DNA of 44,730 nucleotides from Planctomycetota bacterium (GTDB taxonomy: Bacteria; Planctomycetota; JAPUJT01): assembly GCA_027296055.1 (NCBI GenBank), contig JAPUJT010000186.1, forward strand, positions 1 to 44,730, written 5' to 3'. Positions 23,413-31,863 of the stretch are shown one piece after another (the first letter of the stretch is position 1; each line of letters begins with the position of its first letter). A program made the position numbers and the translations under genes. Below the pieces are notes generated by a model. That model saw nothing but the letters and a program-made list of their open reading frames with translations. It made no database searches and was not told the origin of the DNA.

Positions 23413-26412
23413 TCAGCCTTCATCAGCTTCGATCGGGTCGTCTGGGGGGTCGACCTCGATGTCGGGCATCGGCTCGTGCTTCGTCGGGTCGAAAGGCGGC
23501 ATCTCAGGGATCGGGGCATCGAGCTCGGTGAGCAAGGCGCGCGCTTTCTCGACGCCCCAGTGGTAAGCGTACGGCGGGCCGTCGCACCAGGCCAGCTCGA
23601 AGGCGCGGGTCGCGGCGGCGGCGGCGGCGTCCCGGTCCCCGGCGTCCCGCTCGATGCGGGCGAGCACGACGCCGGCGTCGGAATTGTAGGTCGGGTACGG
23701 GCCGCGCTCGGCCGCCTCCCAGACGTCGGAGAGAAGGTCACGGGCGCGGGTACGCTCATCGCAGGCGCGGGCAACCTCGGCGCGGGCCACGAGGGCAGGG
23801 AGGCTCTCCTCGTAGAGGTCGATAGCGCGGGCCCGGGCGATGGCGTGCTCGAGGCGCTCGGTGGCGCGATCCAAGTCGCCCGCGAGGAACGCCGCGGTGC
23901 CCTGGAGGCGCGCCGCGCGGATAAAATCGGCCTCCTGCCGGGTGATGCCCGCCGCCTGCCAGGCGCGGTCGGCATGCCGGGCGGCCGCGGATGCGTCTTC
24001 CCTCCATACCTCGAGCTCGGCGAAAAAACTGCTGACGATGCCTCCCGACTGTCTGCGGCCTACCGCGACCCAGATGCGGAGCGATCGCTCAAAGGCGGCC
24101 TCGGCGTTGGCGCCGCGCAGCGCGAGGGTGAGGCCGGCTATATAGAGGCTCACCCCTTCATGGATTCGATTCTTCTCCTCCCGGCACAAGCCGAGCCCCC
24201 GGCGGGCGGACGACTCCGACTCGTGGATCTGGCCCGCCCGGTACAGGGCATTGGAGAGGTTGCTCAAGTCGACCCGGAGGTTGCTCAAGTCGCCTTCTCG
24301 CTCGTGGATCGCGACCGAACGCCGATAGAGGTCCAGCGCTGCCCCTGGTCGCCCGCTGAAATCGTAGCTCATCGCCAGCGTGTTCAGCGTCCAGCTCCGG
24401 GCTCTTGTTGACGACAGCCGGGGCGGCTGGTCGACGCCGTCCGGGAACAACTGCCCGAGCATCTCGATCTGCTCCCGCGCCGCGCCCAGGCGAAAATGGG
24501 TCGCGACACTGATCCGCTCGTGGAAGAGCACCCAGGCGTCGTCGAAGCGGGCGCGGGCGATCAAGATGTTGTAGAGCTCGATCGACGGCGTCAAGTCCCC
24601 GAGCTGCACGACCTCGTCTTCCTCAATCGCCGGGATCGCCCGAAAGTGGCTCTCGAGGACGTCGTAGACCTCGGTCCGCCGGCCCTCTTCGAGGCCCGCC
24701 CAGACGACCCCGCGCACGATCGGATGGAGGTCGTAGCGGTTGCTGTTCCGATCCCAGCCGACGAGCCCCCGGTCCTCCAGCACGGTCAGCGTCGTGTCGA
24801 GCGCGGCCAGCGTCTGGAGAGGCCGGGCCGGGCCCTCTCCCTCCTCGTGCTCCTCCCCGTCGTCGACTAGGAGCGCCGTCAGCGTATCGAGCGAGCACGG
24901 CATCCGAAACCCGGCGATCACATGGAGGGTCCTCCGCTGAACGTCGTCGAGCCCGGTGAGGGCGTGCTCCATGATGTGGGTGCGCGCCTTGACGAGCGGT
25001 AGGGTGAACGGGTCGAAGCCAGGGCGCGCCGCGCTCCAGGCGTCAAAGTTGCCGCGCGCCTTCCGGTCATGGGCCACCTCGCTGGCGAGCACCTGGATGA
25101 GGAGCGGGTGGTTGTCGACTTTTCGGAAGTAGGGGCCCATCGCCTCGCTCGATCCGCGGGCGCCGAAGGTGCGCCAGAGCTCGAGGGCGTCGCCCTCGGA
25201 GAGGCCCTTGACGATGAGAGCCGCGCAGCCGGGGAGCGAGCCACCGGCCGCGGTCTGGAGTTCGGCCGGGTAAAGGCGCGTCGAGACGAGGACCCGCGAG
25301 CCGCGGACCTGGCGCAGGCGATCGAGGAAGCGGCCGGCCCGGATGTCGGCGGTCTTGCGCAGGCGGTGGCGACCGGCAAAGGTTTCCCCGGCGCCGGCTG
25401 GAAGGCCGATTGAACCGGCGACGCGGTTGGCGGTCTCCTCGTCGAGGTCGTCATCGCCCAGGTACGCGGCGTCCATGCCCGCGTAGGCGATGAGTAGACG
25501 CTCGAGCCCGTCGAGGACGACCAGGTAGCGGCCGCGGTCGAGGGCGTGGAGAAGGGCAGCCTCGCGTTTGTCGAGCGGGTACTTGCGCACGTCGTCTTCG
25601 GCCTTGCGGGTCACGTAGGCGAGACCCCGTGTGACGAATGCCTCGTAGCTCGCGTCCGATTCGTAGAAGCTCCACCACAGGCGGCCGTCGAGGTCGGGCA
25701 GCTCTTGGGGGGCGATGTCGCGGAACCACTTCCAGCAGAGCGCCGACTTGCCCATGCCGCCGATGGCGACAAGTGACATGATGCGGGTGTCCTTGTGCTC
25801 AGGGAGTGTCACCCAGTCGGTGAGGTGGGCGAGCTCGGCCCGGCGGCCGACGAGGTCTCTCGTCTGGAGCAGGGTGTAGGGATGAGCGACGTACGGCTCG
25901 GGTGGTCCGGGGATGGCGGAGACGTGGTGGAAGCTCTGCGCTGACGGTTTATCGTCGCCTTGGATGAGCGCTTTCTGATCAGTCAGGGCATGGAGGATGT
26001 GACCGCGGAGATCCTCAGGGCCCTTAAACCTGGGCGCTACCTTGACCTCGTCGATCTCCTTCTTGAGGAGGCGCAGCATGTCAGCGCCCGGGCCGTACTC
26101 GACATCGTCGATCTTTATCGGGTGGTCCTTGTGAATGAGGAAGAATAGCACCGAGATCTTGCGCTCGAGAGCGCGCTCGTACTCGAGGTGGGTGATCGAC
26201 TTCTCGCCATCTTCCGGCACGTGCCCATAGCGGTAGGCGAGAATGCCGACATAGATGTCGGCCTCGTCGACCAACCGCAACGACTCCGCGACGGCGTTCT
26301 TGTCACTCCCTGGCATCGCCTCCATCACCAGCGGCTGCATGCCGGCACGGAGACAGGCATTCATCGCCTGAGCGCGGTGATCCGGCAGGTCGAGTGCCGT
26401 GCTGCTGATCAT
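23413..26412 (-). CDS. DUF4062 / STAND-ATPase / TPR protein (probable defence effector)
   Basis: 999 residues from the first ATG. The N-terminal about 145 residues are DUF4062 (MISSTALDLPDHR, ADIYVGILAYRYGHVPE, ITHLEYERALE), a Rossmann-like module common in NLR-type proteins. A STAND/NB-ARC ATPase follows: Walker A IGGMGKSAL (about 217-225), Walker B YLVVLDGLE (296-304), a VSTRLYPAEL sensor and winged helix. The C-terminal about 400 residues are TPR-like helical repeats. This order (effector, switch, sensor) is the plan of bacterial NLR-like immune proteins. GC and Arg/Ala content are higher than in neighbours, suggesting separate acquisition. Four codons before the ATG, an ATC (26425-26427) sits seven bases after AGGAGG and would give the conserved TLKVMISST start; a rare ATC start, or a mutated one, is possible. 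Confidence 0.8.
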   Translation of the reverse strand: MISSTALDLPDHRAQAMNACLRAGMQPLVMEAMPGSDKNAVAESLRLVDEADIYVGILAYRYGHVPEDGEKSITHLEYERALERKISVLFFLIHKDHPIKIDDVEYGPGADMLRLLKKEIDEVKVAPRFKGPEDLRGHILHALTDQKALIQGDDKPSAQSFHHVSAIPGPPEPYVAHPYTLLQTRDLVGRRAELAHLTDWVTLPEHKDTRIMSLVAIGGMGKSALCWKWFRDIAPQELPDLDGRLWWSFYESDASYEAFVTRGLAYVTRKAEDDVRKYPLDKREAALLHALDRGRYLVVLDGLERLLIAYAGMDAAYLGDDDLDEETANRVAGSIGLPAGAGETFAGRHRLRKTADIRAGRFLDRLRQVRGSRVLVSTRLYPAELQTAAGGSLPGCAALIVKGLSEGDALELWRTFGARGSSEAMGPYFRKVDNHPLLIQVLASEVAHDRKARGNFDAWSAARPGFDPFTLPLVKARTHIMEHALTGLDDVQRRTLHVIAGFRMPCSLDTLTALLVDDGEEHEEGEGPARPLQTLAALDTTLTVLEDRGLVGWDRNSNRYDLHPIVRGVVWAGLEEGRRTEVYDVLESHFRAIPAIEEDEVVQLGDLTPSIELYNILIARARFDDAWVLFHERISVATHFRLGAAREQIEMLGQLFPDGVDQPPRLSSTRARSWTLNTLAMSYDFSGRPGAALDLYRRSVAIHEREGDLSNLRVDLSNLSNALYRAGQIHESESSARRGLGLCREEKNRIHEGVSLYIAGLTLALRGANAEAAFERSLRIWVAVGRRQSGGIVSSFFAELEVWREDASAAARHADRAWQAAGITRQEADFIRAARLQGTAAFLAGDLDRATERLEHAIARARAIDLYEESLPALVARAEVARACDERTRARDLLSDVWEAAERGPYPTYNSDAGVVLARIERDAGDRDAAAAAATRAFELAWCDGPPYAYHWGVEKARALLTELDAPIPEMPPFDPTKHEPMPDIEVDPPDDPIEADEG

Positions 26413-26427
26413 GACCTTGAGGGTGAT

Positions 26428-26747
26428 CGCTGCTCCTCCTGCCCGGGGGGCCGTCCTCGAATGGTCCTGCGTAATGTGGACCCCGATGCTACGAGCACCT
26501 CAGCCACCGTCCGCACCGTCCCAAAACCCACGGCCGGCAGACTTCGGCGTAGATCGCCATCTCGTGGGATGTAGGCTCCTGGTTCAGATTCGACGCACTA
26601 TTCTGGGGGATCATCCCCCTGACTTGCAAGGGACGAGCCTCGCGTCGCCCCCGCCGGCACACTCCCCCTTGACACGCCCTCGGTCTGACCTACAATGACT
26701 GTCAGAGGCAGTCTATGGCTAACAGAAGAAGGAAAAGAGGAGGACCG
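26428..26747. other. divergent intergenic region
   Basis: About 320 bases between the STAND gene (minus) and the RHH-integrase pair (plus). No gene was recognised. TTGACA-like and TACAAT elements occur at about 26670-26696 (CTTGACACGCCCTC then CCTACAATG) and would fit a promoter for the RHH-integrase operon: TTGACA 26670-26675, about 16 bases, TACAAT 26692-26697. Confidence 0.5.
26670..26697 (+). promoter_or_regulatory. candidate sigma-70 promoter for the RHH-integrase operon
   Basis: TTGACA followed 16 bases later by TACAAT, about 50 bases before the RHH start codon. Both hexamers are close to the sigma-70 consensus. Confidence 0.55.
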
Positions 26748-26891
26748 ATGGAAGGGCGTATCGCTCTGAGGTTGCCCGCGGACCTGCTGGCCACGCTCGA
26801 GAAGCTGGCCGAGGCCGAGGGGCGCAGCCTGTCGGGCTTTATCCGGTGGACGCTGCAGAGGGTGGCGGCTCAGAAGAAGGGGAGAAAGTAA
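26748..26891 (+). CDS. small ribbon-helix-helix (Arc/CopG-like) protein
   Basis: 47 residues from ATG 26748 with AGAGGAGG six bases upstream; an in-phase ATG at 26715 would add 11 basic residues. The sequence MEGRIALRLPADLLATLEKLAEAEGRSLSGFIRWTL is a typical RHH: a short beta strand that pairs in the dimer (RIALRLP), then two helices with the turn at AEGRSLS. Its stop codon TAA overlaps the integrase ATG (TAATG), so the two are translationally coupled. RHH proteins in this position usually repress the integrase promoter or aid excision. Confidence 0.75.
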   Translation: MEGRIALRLPADLLATLEKLAEAEGRSLSGFIRWTLQRVAAQKKGRK

Positions 26892-28012
26892 TGGCAGGGC
26901 GGAGAGCGTTCGGGCACATCTTCAAGTGTCCAAACCGAGAGGGCTACTACCTGAGAGTGGAATGGCGCGGTGTGCGCTGCGTCCGGAAGGGTGGGGCTAC
27001 GCGCAAACAGGCGGAGGCCAAGCTCGCGGCGATCTCCGTCGCCGTGCAGGGAGGGAAGGACATAGAGGACGCTCTACAGGAAGCCTCAGGAAAGCCGAGC
27101 GCGAGCAGCCTGTCGTTCACCCAGGCGGCTCCCTTGTTCCTGGAGCACGCCCGAGACGACTACAAGCCGTCTACATTTCAGACTCGTATCGCGAGGCTCC
27201 GCGTGATCTGTCGCGCCTCCTGGGCACGCAAGTCCTTGAGCCAGGTTAAGCGAGAGGACATCGAGCGATGGCGGGCAGCTCGTAGAAAGGAAGGGGCCTC
27301 CGTGGCCACGATTAACCGGGACATCTCGGCCATCTCCAGGTTATACAAGTGGGCCTGCTCCTTCGGGTACGCGGCATCGAACCCTGTCGAGAGGCTGGAG
27401 CGCTACTCAGAAGCGGGAAGGGAAAAGACACTGTTCCTGGACGTCCCCGAGGCCAATGCTCTCATCCATGCGGCCGACGAAGCCTTCAAGCCCTTGGTCG
27501 TCGCCGGGTTCCACCTGGGGGCAAGACGGGGCGAGATGCTGTCGCTGCGCTGGAGACACATCGGCTTCGAGAAGCGAGAGATTACGTTCGAGTCGGCCAC
27601 CACGAAGACAAGGCGGACGCGAACCATCCCCATGTCACCCCCGCTGCAGGCCACGCTCGAAGCGCAGTACAATAGCCGCAAGGTGATCACGAAGGACGGG
27701 GAGGGACCCGTCTTCACCGTGCCGGGCACGGGCAGGGTGTACACGAAGCACATGGCCAGGAAGGCGCTACCTCGGGCCCTACGCAACTGTGACGGCATTG
27801 CAGAAGACAAGAAGGACCAGATCACCTTTCACACCATTCGCCATTCGTCGGCGACGATCCTCCGGGCGGCAGGCGTGGACATAGCGGACATCGGGAGAAT
27901 TTTGGGCCACAGTGTCCTGGCCACGACGCTGCGCTACAGCCATGCCTTTTCCGAGGAGACGCGCCCCGCGATCGATCGCCTGGGCGAGCTGCTCGACGGC
28001 ACGGATGGGTAG
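26891..28012 (+). CDS. site-specific tyrosine integrase
   Basis: 373 residues from ATG 26891, which overlaps the RHH stop codon. An N-terminal SAM-like arm-binding and core-binding region (FTQAAPLFLEHARDDYKPSTFQTRIARLRVICR) precedes the catalytic domain. Catalytic residues: Arg in LGARRGEMLSLRW, Lys in the beta-hairpin (ATTKTRRTRTIP), HTIRHSSA, LGHSVLATTLRYSHAF with Tyr. This is the usual size and layout of an integrase of integrative elements. It reads towards the tRNA-Trp half-gene 117 bases away, the typical arrangement of integrase and attachment site. It is the enzyme most likely to have inserted the element. Confidence 0.88.
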   Translation: MAGRRAFGHIFKCPNREGYYLRVEWRGVRCVRKGGATRKQAEAKLAAISVAVQGGKDIEDALQEASGKPSASSLSFTQAAPLFLEHARDDYKPSTFQTRIARLRVICRASWARKSLSQVKREDIERWRAARRKEGASVATINRDISAISRLYKWACSFGYAASNPVERLERYSEAGREKTLFLDVPEANALIHAADEAFKPLVVAGFHLGARRGEMLSLRWRHIGFEKREITFESATTKTRRTRTIPMSPPLQATLEAQYNSRKVITKDGEGPVFTVPGTGRVYTKHMARKALPRALRNCDGIAEDKKDQITFHTIRHSSATILRAAGVDIADIGRILGHSVLATTLRYSHAFSEETRPAIDRLGELLDGTDG

Positions 28013-28128
28013 GTCTGCCGAGGCCCGGCTGAGCCCAATCTGGGTAGCTAAGGATAGCGGTAAGGACAGCGAGCGAAGCGGCGACAGAGTAACCCGTTGA
28101 CAGCAGAATAAGTTACGGAGTTTGGCCA

Positions 28129-28171
28129 CCGGTTTTGGAAACCGGTGCTCTGCCAATTGAGCTACACCCAT
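28129..28171 (-). tRNA. 5' half of tRNA-Trp (CCA anticodon), cut at the anticodon stem: attachment junction
   Basis: On the minus strand 28171-28129 gives acceptor ATGGGTG, TA, a D-arm (GCTCAATTGGCAGAGC), and the anticodon arm CCGGT-TTCCAAA-ACCGG with anticodon CCA (Trp). After the anticodon stem the sequence no longer has a variable loop, a T-arm (GGTTCGA) or the pairing acceptor strand. So only the 5' half is here. The adjacent integrase suggests recombination at the anticodon arm. The missing 3' half was not found elsewhere in the window. Confidence 0.75.
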
Positions 28172-28291
28172 TCAAGCCCCTCGGGCCAAGCCGCCGGGGG
28201 CGCAAAGCCCCATTATAGGACAGAGTTACGTCGGTTCAAGTCGGTTCGAGAAGACCCAGGCCGGCGTGGCCTGGCGCGAAAGATCGATGGC

Positions 28292-29113
28292 TCATCCGGA
28301 TCTACCGGATGAGGGTTCGCCGTCCGGCGTGACGTGTGCCTTGGCCTCTTTCTCGGAGGATGTCACTGCCTCGACCTTCCATTCTCCTTTTTCGCGAACG
28401 AGAAGCACCCACCGCGTATCGACATGTAGGTCGGTTTCCCGACTCCAGAGAAGGGTTCGGATCGCCGACCGATCAGCGGGAGCGTCGGATGGTCGAACGA
28501 CCCGGCGCGGAACGAGGCGAAGCTCGCCTTCGCGGAGCTGGGCGTTCGCAAGGCGGGGAGAGGTCTCGGCATCGCCATTCCAGGCCTCCTCCAGGCAGCG
28601 CTTCCGGGCCACTTTCGGCGGCTGAACGAGCGCCCGGATCGCGCTGGCCTGTTCCGTGGGAATGTGCGACGGCCCGTCCAGGTAGCTGTGGATCGTATCC
28701 CGGCCCAGGGCCCTCCGGACCTCCGCCACGTCCGTCGTGATCCGGCTCACTATCCACGCCCTTGCCCCGTCTGTCTTCTCGTCCCCGACCTTCTCCCCCA
28801 TCAACCAGAAGACGCGGGCGGCGTCCTCATCCTTCAGGTAGAACCGGGCGGGTACGGTGCAAATGGATCGTGTCGACCACTCCACGATGCCGTCGCGATC
28901 GACGGCCTCCGCTCCAGAGAGGAGCTTGTGGATCCTGGCCCCCCCCGGCATCGCCTCGGTACCCTCCCAGGCCGACTCCGAGAACAGGTGCCGGACACTC
29001 TCGAGGTCACTCTGGTTGATGGCCTTGCCGAGAGTCTCGTAAAAGCTCCCGTGGTGCGGTGCGGCAGACAGGAGCAGGGAGGCAAGGAAGACGACAATCA
29101 TCCGTCGGAGCAT
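28292..29113 (-). CDS. exported protein of unknown function
   Basis: 273 residues with a signal sequence (about residues 3-18, ending LLLSAAP). The mature protein has an SNTF2-like beginning (YETLGKAINQSDLESVRHLFS) that suggests a small alpha/beta fold, then mixed alpha/beta sequence. Its C-terminal part (WVLLVREKGEWKVEAV) has the phrase pattern of NTF2-like domains, so two such domains are possible. It is the first complete chromosomal gene right of the element and is divergent from the pilin-like gene. I do not recognise a specific family. Confidence 0.6.
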   Translation of the reverse strand: MLRRMIVVFLASLLLSAAPHHGSFYETLGKAINQSDLESVRHLFSESAWEGTEAMPGGARIHKLLSGAEAVDRDGIVEWSTRSICTVPARFYLKDEDAARVFWLMGEKVGDEKTDGARAWIVSRITTDVAEVRRALGRDTIHSYLDGPSHIPTEQASAIRALVQPPKVARKRCLEEAWNGDAETSPRLANAQLREGELRLVPRRVVRPSDAPADRSAIRTLLWSRETDLHVDTRWVLLVREKGEWKVEAVTSSEKEAKAHVTPDGEPSSGRSG

Positions 29114-29264
29114 TCGTAGGCCTTGCTGATCGCAGGGAGGGAATCGTGCACAGCGTCATTGTACCACCGACGTGCATTAGCTCCGAGCCGGCACGCCTAT
29201 CGTTTACGAATCCAGATTGTGTCATAGTTACCGACGGTCTCAGTTGCAAATGGAGATGAGTCAC

Positions 29265-30230
29265 ATGGCCGAGCAGGGGCAGAAGAGCAAGTTGTTGACC
29301 GGAGCCCGTTTGCGGGCTCGATGGGGAATCTGGGGATTCCTGCTGGGGGTTGCAGCAGGGTTTGGCCTGGGCATCTGGGTAGCGAGATACCAGGCTCAGA
29401 AGCTGGAGGAATCGAGGCTCGAGATGGTTGACCGGTGGTCTGGAAACGCCAGCTCGGTCCAGGAAGGAGAGCGGGCGGAGTCGAATCAGGCTGCCGGTGC
29501 AGAGGTACCCGAGGTCGCCACCATCGACCTGGAACCGATCGTGTACGACGACGTGAGGATGGAATTCTCGGGAAAGTACGCCCGAGGAAAGCTCTTCTAC
29601 GAGTTCACCCTGGGGGGCCCCGATGCGCTCCTCGAGATGCTCACGCAGGGAGGTCGCTGGCCCCAGCGGGGAATCGCTCCGATCGCCATCTTCCTGCTGG
29701 ACGATCAGGGTTTCCCTGTCACAAAAATATCTCTGCCGGTTCATAAGCTGGGACCCTCCGGGACTGTCGGATCCGATAATCCAAGCGTTTACTATCAGGG
29801 GTTAGAGGAGATGGGTTTCGACGAGGCTCGCGTCGTCCGGATGTGGCGATGCAGCATCGACAAGGCCCTCATGCCCGCAGCGCGGAGACAGATGGCCGTC
29901 CGCAACGAGACGGCTGCCATCGGAGCGCTCCGGACGGTCTCATCCGTGCAGGCCCAGTTTCGAGAGGGGGACCGGGAAGGGGACAGCACTCTGGACTACG
30001 CGACGAGCATGGCGGAGCTGAGCAATGTCGGCCTGATCGACAGCGTCCTGGGCGGAGGGAAGAAGAGCGGCTATGTCTTCACCCTGAGCGGCAGCACTTA
30101 CGAATGGATGTGCAAGGCCACCCCCATGAGCGATCGGACCGGAAAGCGAAATTTCATCGTCTGCGTCGACGGCGTCATCCGATTCTCATCCTCGGGCGTC
30201 GCGACCTGCACCTCCGGGGCCGTCGATTAG
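29265..30230 (+). CDS. membrane-anchored protein with pilin-like C-terminal domain
   Basis: 321 residues from ATG 29265 (GGAGATGAG upstream; in-phase ATG at 29250 is an alternative). A transmembrane segment (about residues 20-41, WGIWGFLLGVAAGFGLGIWVA) is followed by a polar linker and a domain of unknown type (60-200). The C-terminal about 115 residues (NETAAIGALRTVSSVQAQF, then KKSGYVFTLSG) match the globular half of type IV-pilin/pseudopilin-like proteins, which normally follow a prepilin helix. Here there is no prepilin peptidase site (G-F-T-L-x-E); the anchor replaces it. So it is a pilin-fold domain on a different stalk. Confidence 0.65.
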   Translation: MAEQGQKSKLLTGARLRARWGIWGFLLGVAAGFGLGIWVARYQAQKLEESRLEMVDRWSGNASSVQEGERAESNQAAGAEVPEVATIDLEPIVYDDVRMEFSGKYARGKLFYEFTLGGPDALLEMLTQGGRWPQRGIAPIAIFLLDDQGFPVTKISLPVHKLGPSGTVGSDNPSVYYQGLEEMGFDEARVVRMWRCSIDKALMPAARRQMAVRNETAAIGALRTVSSVQAQFREGDREGDSTLDYATSMAELSNVGLIDSVLGGGKKSGYVFTLSGSTYEWMCKATPMSDRTGKRNFIVCVDGVIRFSSSGVATCTSGAVD

Positions 30231-30284
30231 CGGGACCCGTGGCGACTTGCCGGAGGCCGGCCCCCGCACCGAGAGGATTCCGAA

Positions 30285-31832
30285 ATGGAGATGACCATTC
30301 CCTATCGTTTCAACATGGCGCATTACTTCCTCGATCGAAATCTGGAGGAGGGGAGGGGGGAGAAGGTTGCGATCCGCTACCAGGATCAGGAGATCACCTA
30401 CCGCCAGGTTGTGGACGATTCCCATCGAATGGGAAATGTCTTGCGTGACCTTGGCATCGAGATGGAAGACCGGGTTCTGATCGCCCTCCCCGACTGTCCC
30501 GAGTTCGCCGCGACCTGGTTCGGCACGCTGAAGATCGGGGCGGTCTTCGCCATGGTGAACCCGCGGCTGCAGACCAAGGACTACGAGTACTACCTGGACT
30601 ACTCCCGGGCGAAGGTGCTGGTCTGCGACGAGGAGGTCCGGGACAAGATCCGGCCCATCGTGAAGGACGCACGCTACCTGAAGAAGGTGGTCGTGCGAGG
30701 TGTGCCGGACGACGGGCAGCTCTCCTACGAGGAGACGATGAGGAAGGCTTCCTCCGATCTCCCCATGGCCGACACGACGAGGGACGACGTGGCCGGCTGG
30801 CTCTTCACCTCCGGCAGCACAGGGCATCCGAAGGCGAACATACATCGTCACCACGACTTTCCCTACAACACGGAACGGTACGCCAAGCAGGTCCTGGAGA
30901 TGCGGGAGGACGATATCTGCCTCTCCGTGGCGAAGCTCTTCTTCGGATACGCCACGGGGACCAACCTGATGTTCCCGTTCGCCGTCGGGGGGACGGCGGC
31001 CCTCTTCGAGGAAAGGTCCACGCCGGAGGCGATCTTCGAGAACATTAGCCGCTACCGGCCGACCGTGCTCACCAATGTACCGACGACGATCAACAAGATG
31101 GTGCAGCACCCTGACCGCGAGAAGTACGACCTCTCCTGCATCCGCGTCTGCCTCTCGGCAGGCGAGGCCCTCCCTCCTGACCTCTACAAGAAGTGGAAGG
31201 ACGCGTTCGGCGTCGAGATTCTCGACGGCATCGGCTCGGCCGAAATGTTCCACATCTACATCTCGAATCGATTCGGGGAGGTGAAGCCCGGCTCTCTCGG
31301 CAAGCTGGTCCCGGGTTACGAGGCAAGGATCGTCGGCCCCGACCACAGGAACGTCCCCCAGGGAGAGATCGGCGCGCTCTGGGTCAAGGGAGGCTCCGCC
31401 GCCGTTGGCTACTTCAACGATCACGAGAAGTCGATGGCCACCTTCAAGGGGGAGTGGTGCATCTCGGGGGATCAGTTCCGGCAGGATGAAGACGGGTGTT
31501 TCTGGTATGGCGGGAGAGGGGACGACCTCCTGAAGGTGGGGGGAATCTTCGTCTCTCCGGTCGAGATCGAGAGCTGCCTGATCGGTCATCCGGCCGTGGC
31601 CGAATGCGCCGTGATCGGATTCGAGGAGGAAGGTCTGGTAAAGCCGAAGGCCTTCATCGTCCCCGCTCCGGGGAAGGAGGCTTCGGACGCCCTCGCTGCG
31701 GAGCTGCAGGAGTTCGTCAAGAAGACGATCGCCCCGTTCAAGTTTCCCCGAAAGGTCGAGTTCATCGAGGCGATCCCTCGCAACGATCGGGGCAAGATCG
31801 ACAGAAAGTCCCTCAAGGCCCGGGACGCCTGA
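30285..31832 (+). CDS. benzoate-CoA ligase family acyl-CoA synthetase
   Basis: 515 residues; GAGAGGA precedes the ATG. It is an AMP-forming acyl-CoA synthetase with all core motifs: P-loop FTSGSTGHPKANIH (about 170), the A5 region GIGSAEMFHIY, GEWCISGD(Q)F, WYGGRGDDLLKVGGIFVSP hinge, and the C-terminal lysine in RNDRGKIDR. The reaction activates a carboxylic acid with ATP to an acyl-adenylate and then a CoA thioester. Overall sequence, including the LFFGYATGTNLMFPF segment, is closest to benzoate/4-hydroxybenzoate-CoA ligases, but the acid is not certain. It is 31 bases from a creatininase-family hydrolase gene. Confidence 0.8.
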   Translation: MEMTIPYRFNMAHYFLDRNLEEGRGEKVAIRYQDQEITYRQVVDDSHRMGNVLRDLGIEMEDRVLIALPDCPEFAATWFGTLKIGAVFAMVNPRLQTKDYEYYLDYSRAKVLVCDEEVRDKIRPIVKDARYLKKVVVRGVPDDGQLSYEETMRKASSDLPMADTTRDDVAGWLFTSGSTGHPKANIHRHHDFPYNTERYAKQVLEMREDDICLSVAKLFFGYATGTNLMFPFAVGGTAALFEERSTPEAIFENISRYRPTVLTNVPTTINKMVQHPDREKYDLSCIRVCLSAGEALPPDLYKKWKDAFGVEILDGIGSAEMFHIYISNRFGEVKPGSLGKLVPGYEARIVGPDHRNVPQGEIGALWVKGGSAAVGYFNDHEKSMATFKGEWCISGDQFRQDEDGCFWYGGRGDDLLKVGGIFVSPVEIESCLIGHPAVAECAVIGFEEEGLVKPKAFIVPAPGKEASDALAAELQEFVKKTIAPFKFPRKVEFIEAIPRNDRGKIDRKSLKARDA

Positions 31833-31863
31833 CGGCTCGGTGCCGCAACGATCCATCGGACGA

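Larger units (their letters stand above)
11460..28171. mobile_element. integrative element with own clamp, primase and integrases
   Basis: The right junction is well supported: a full-size tyrosine integrase (26891-28012) sits 117 bases from the 5' half of a tRNA-Trp gene (28129-28171), and the gene is cut at the anticodon stem. Inside are typical mobile functions: ArdC-like protein, DUF6573, excisionase-like HTH proteins, primase-polymerase, a second recombinase, a sliding clamp, and defence-like cargo. The left end is not seen; the inverted 17-mer array near 11.6 kb is the first element-like feature, so the left coordinate is a guess. The other half of tRNA-Trp was not found in the window, so the true left end may lie outside it. 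Confidence 0.55.

Noticed and set aside
27779..28171. Minus-strand frame beginning MGVAQLAEHRFPKP
   Set aside because: This is the chance translation of the tRNA-Trp half-gene followed by antisense of the integrase.
28080..28171. Complete tRNA-Trp
   Set aside because: No T-arm or 3' acceptor strand follows the anticodon stem; only the 5' half is present.
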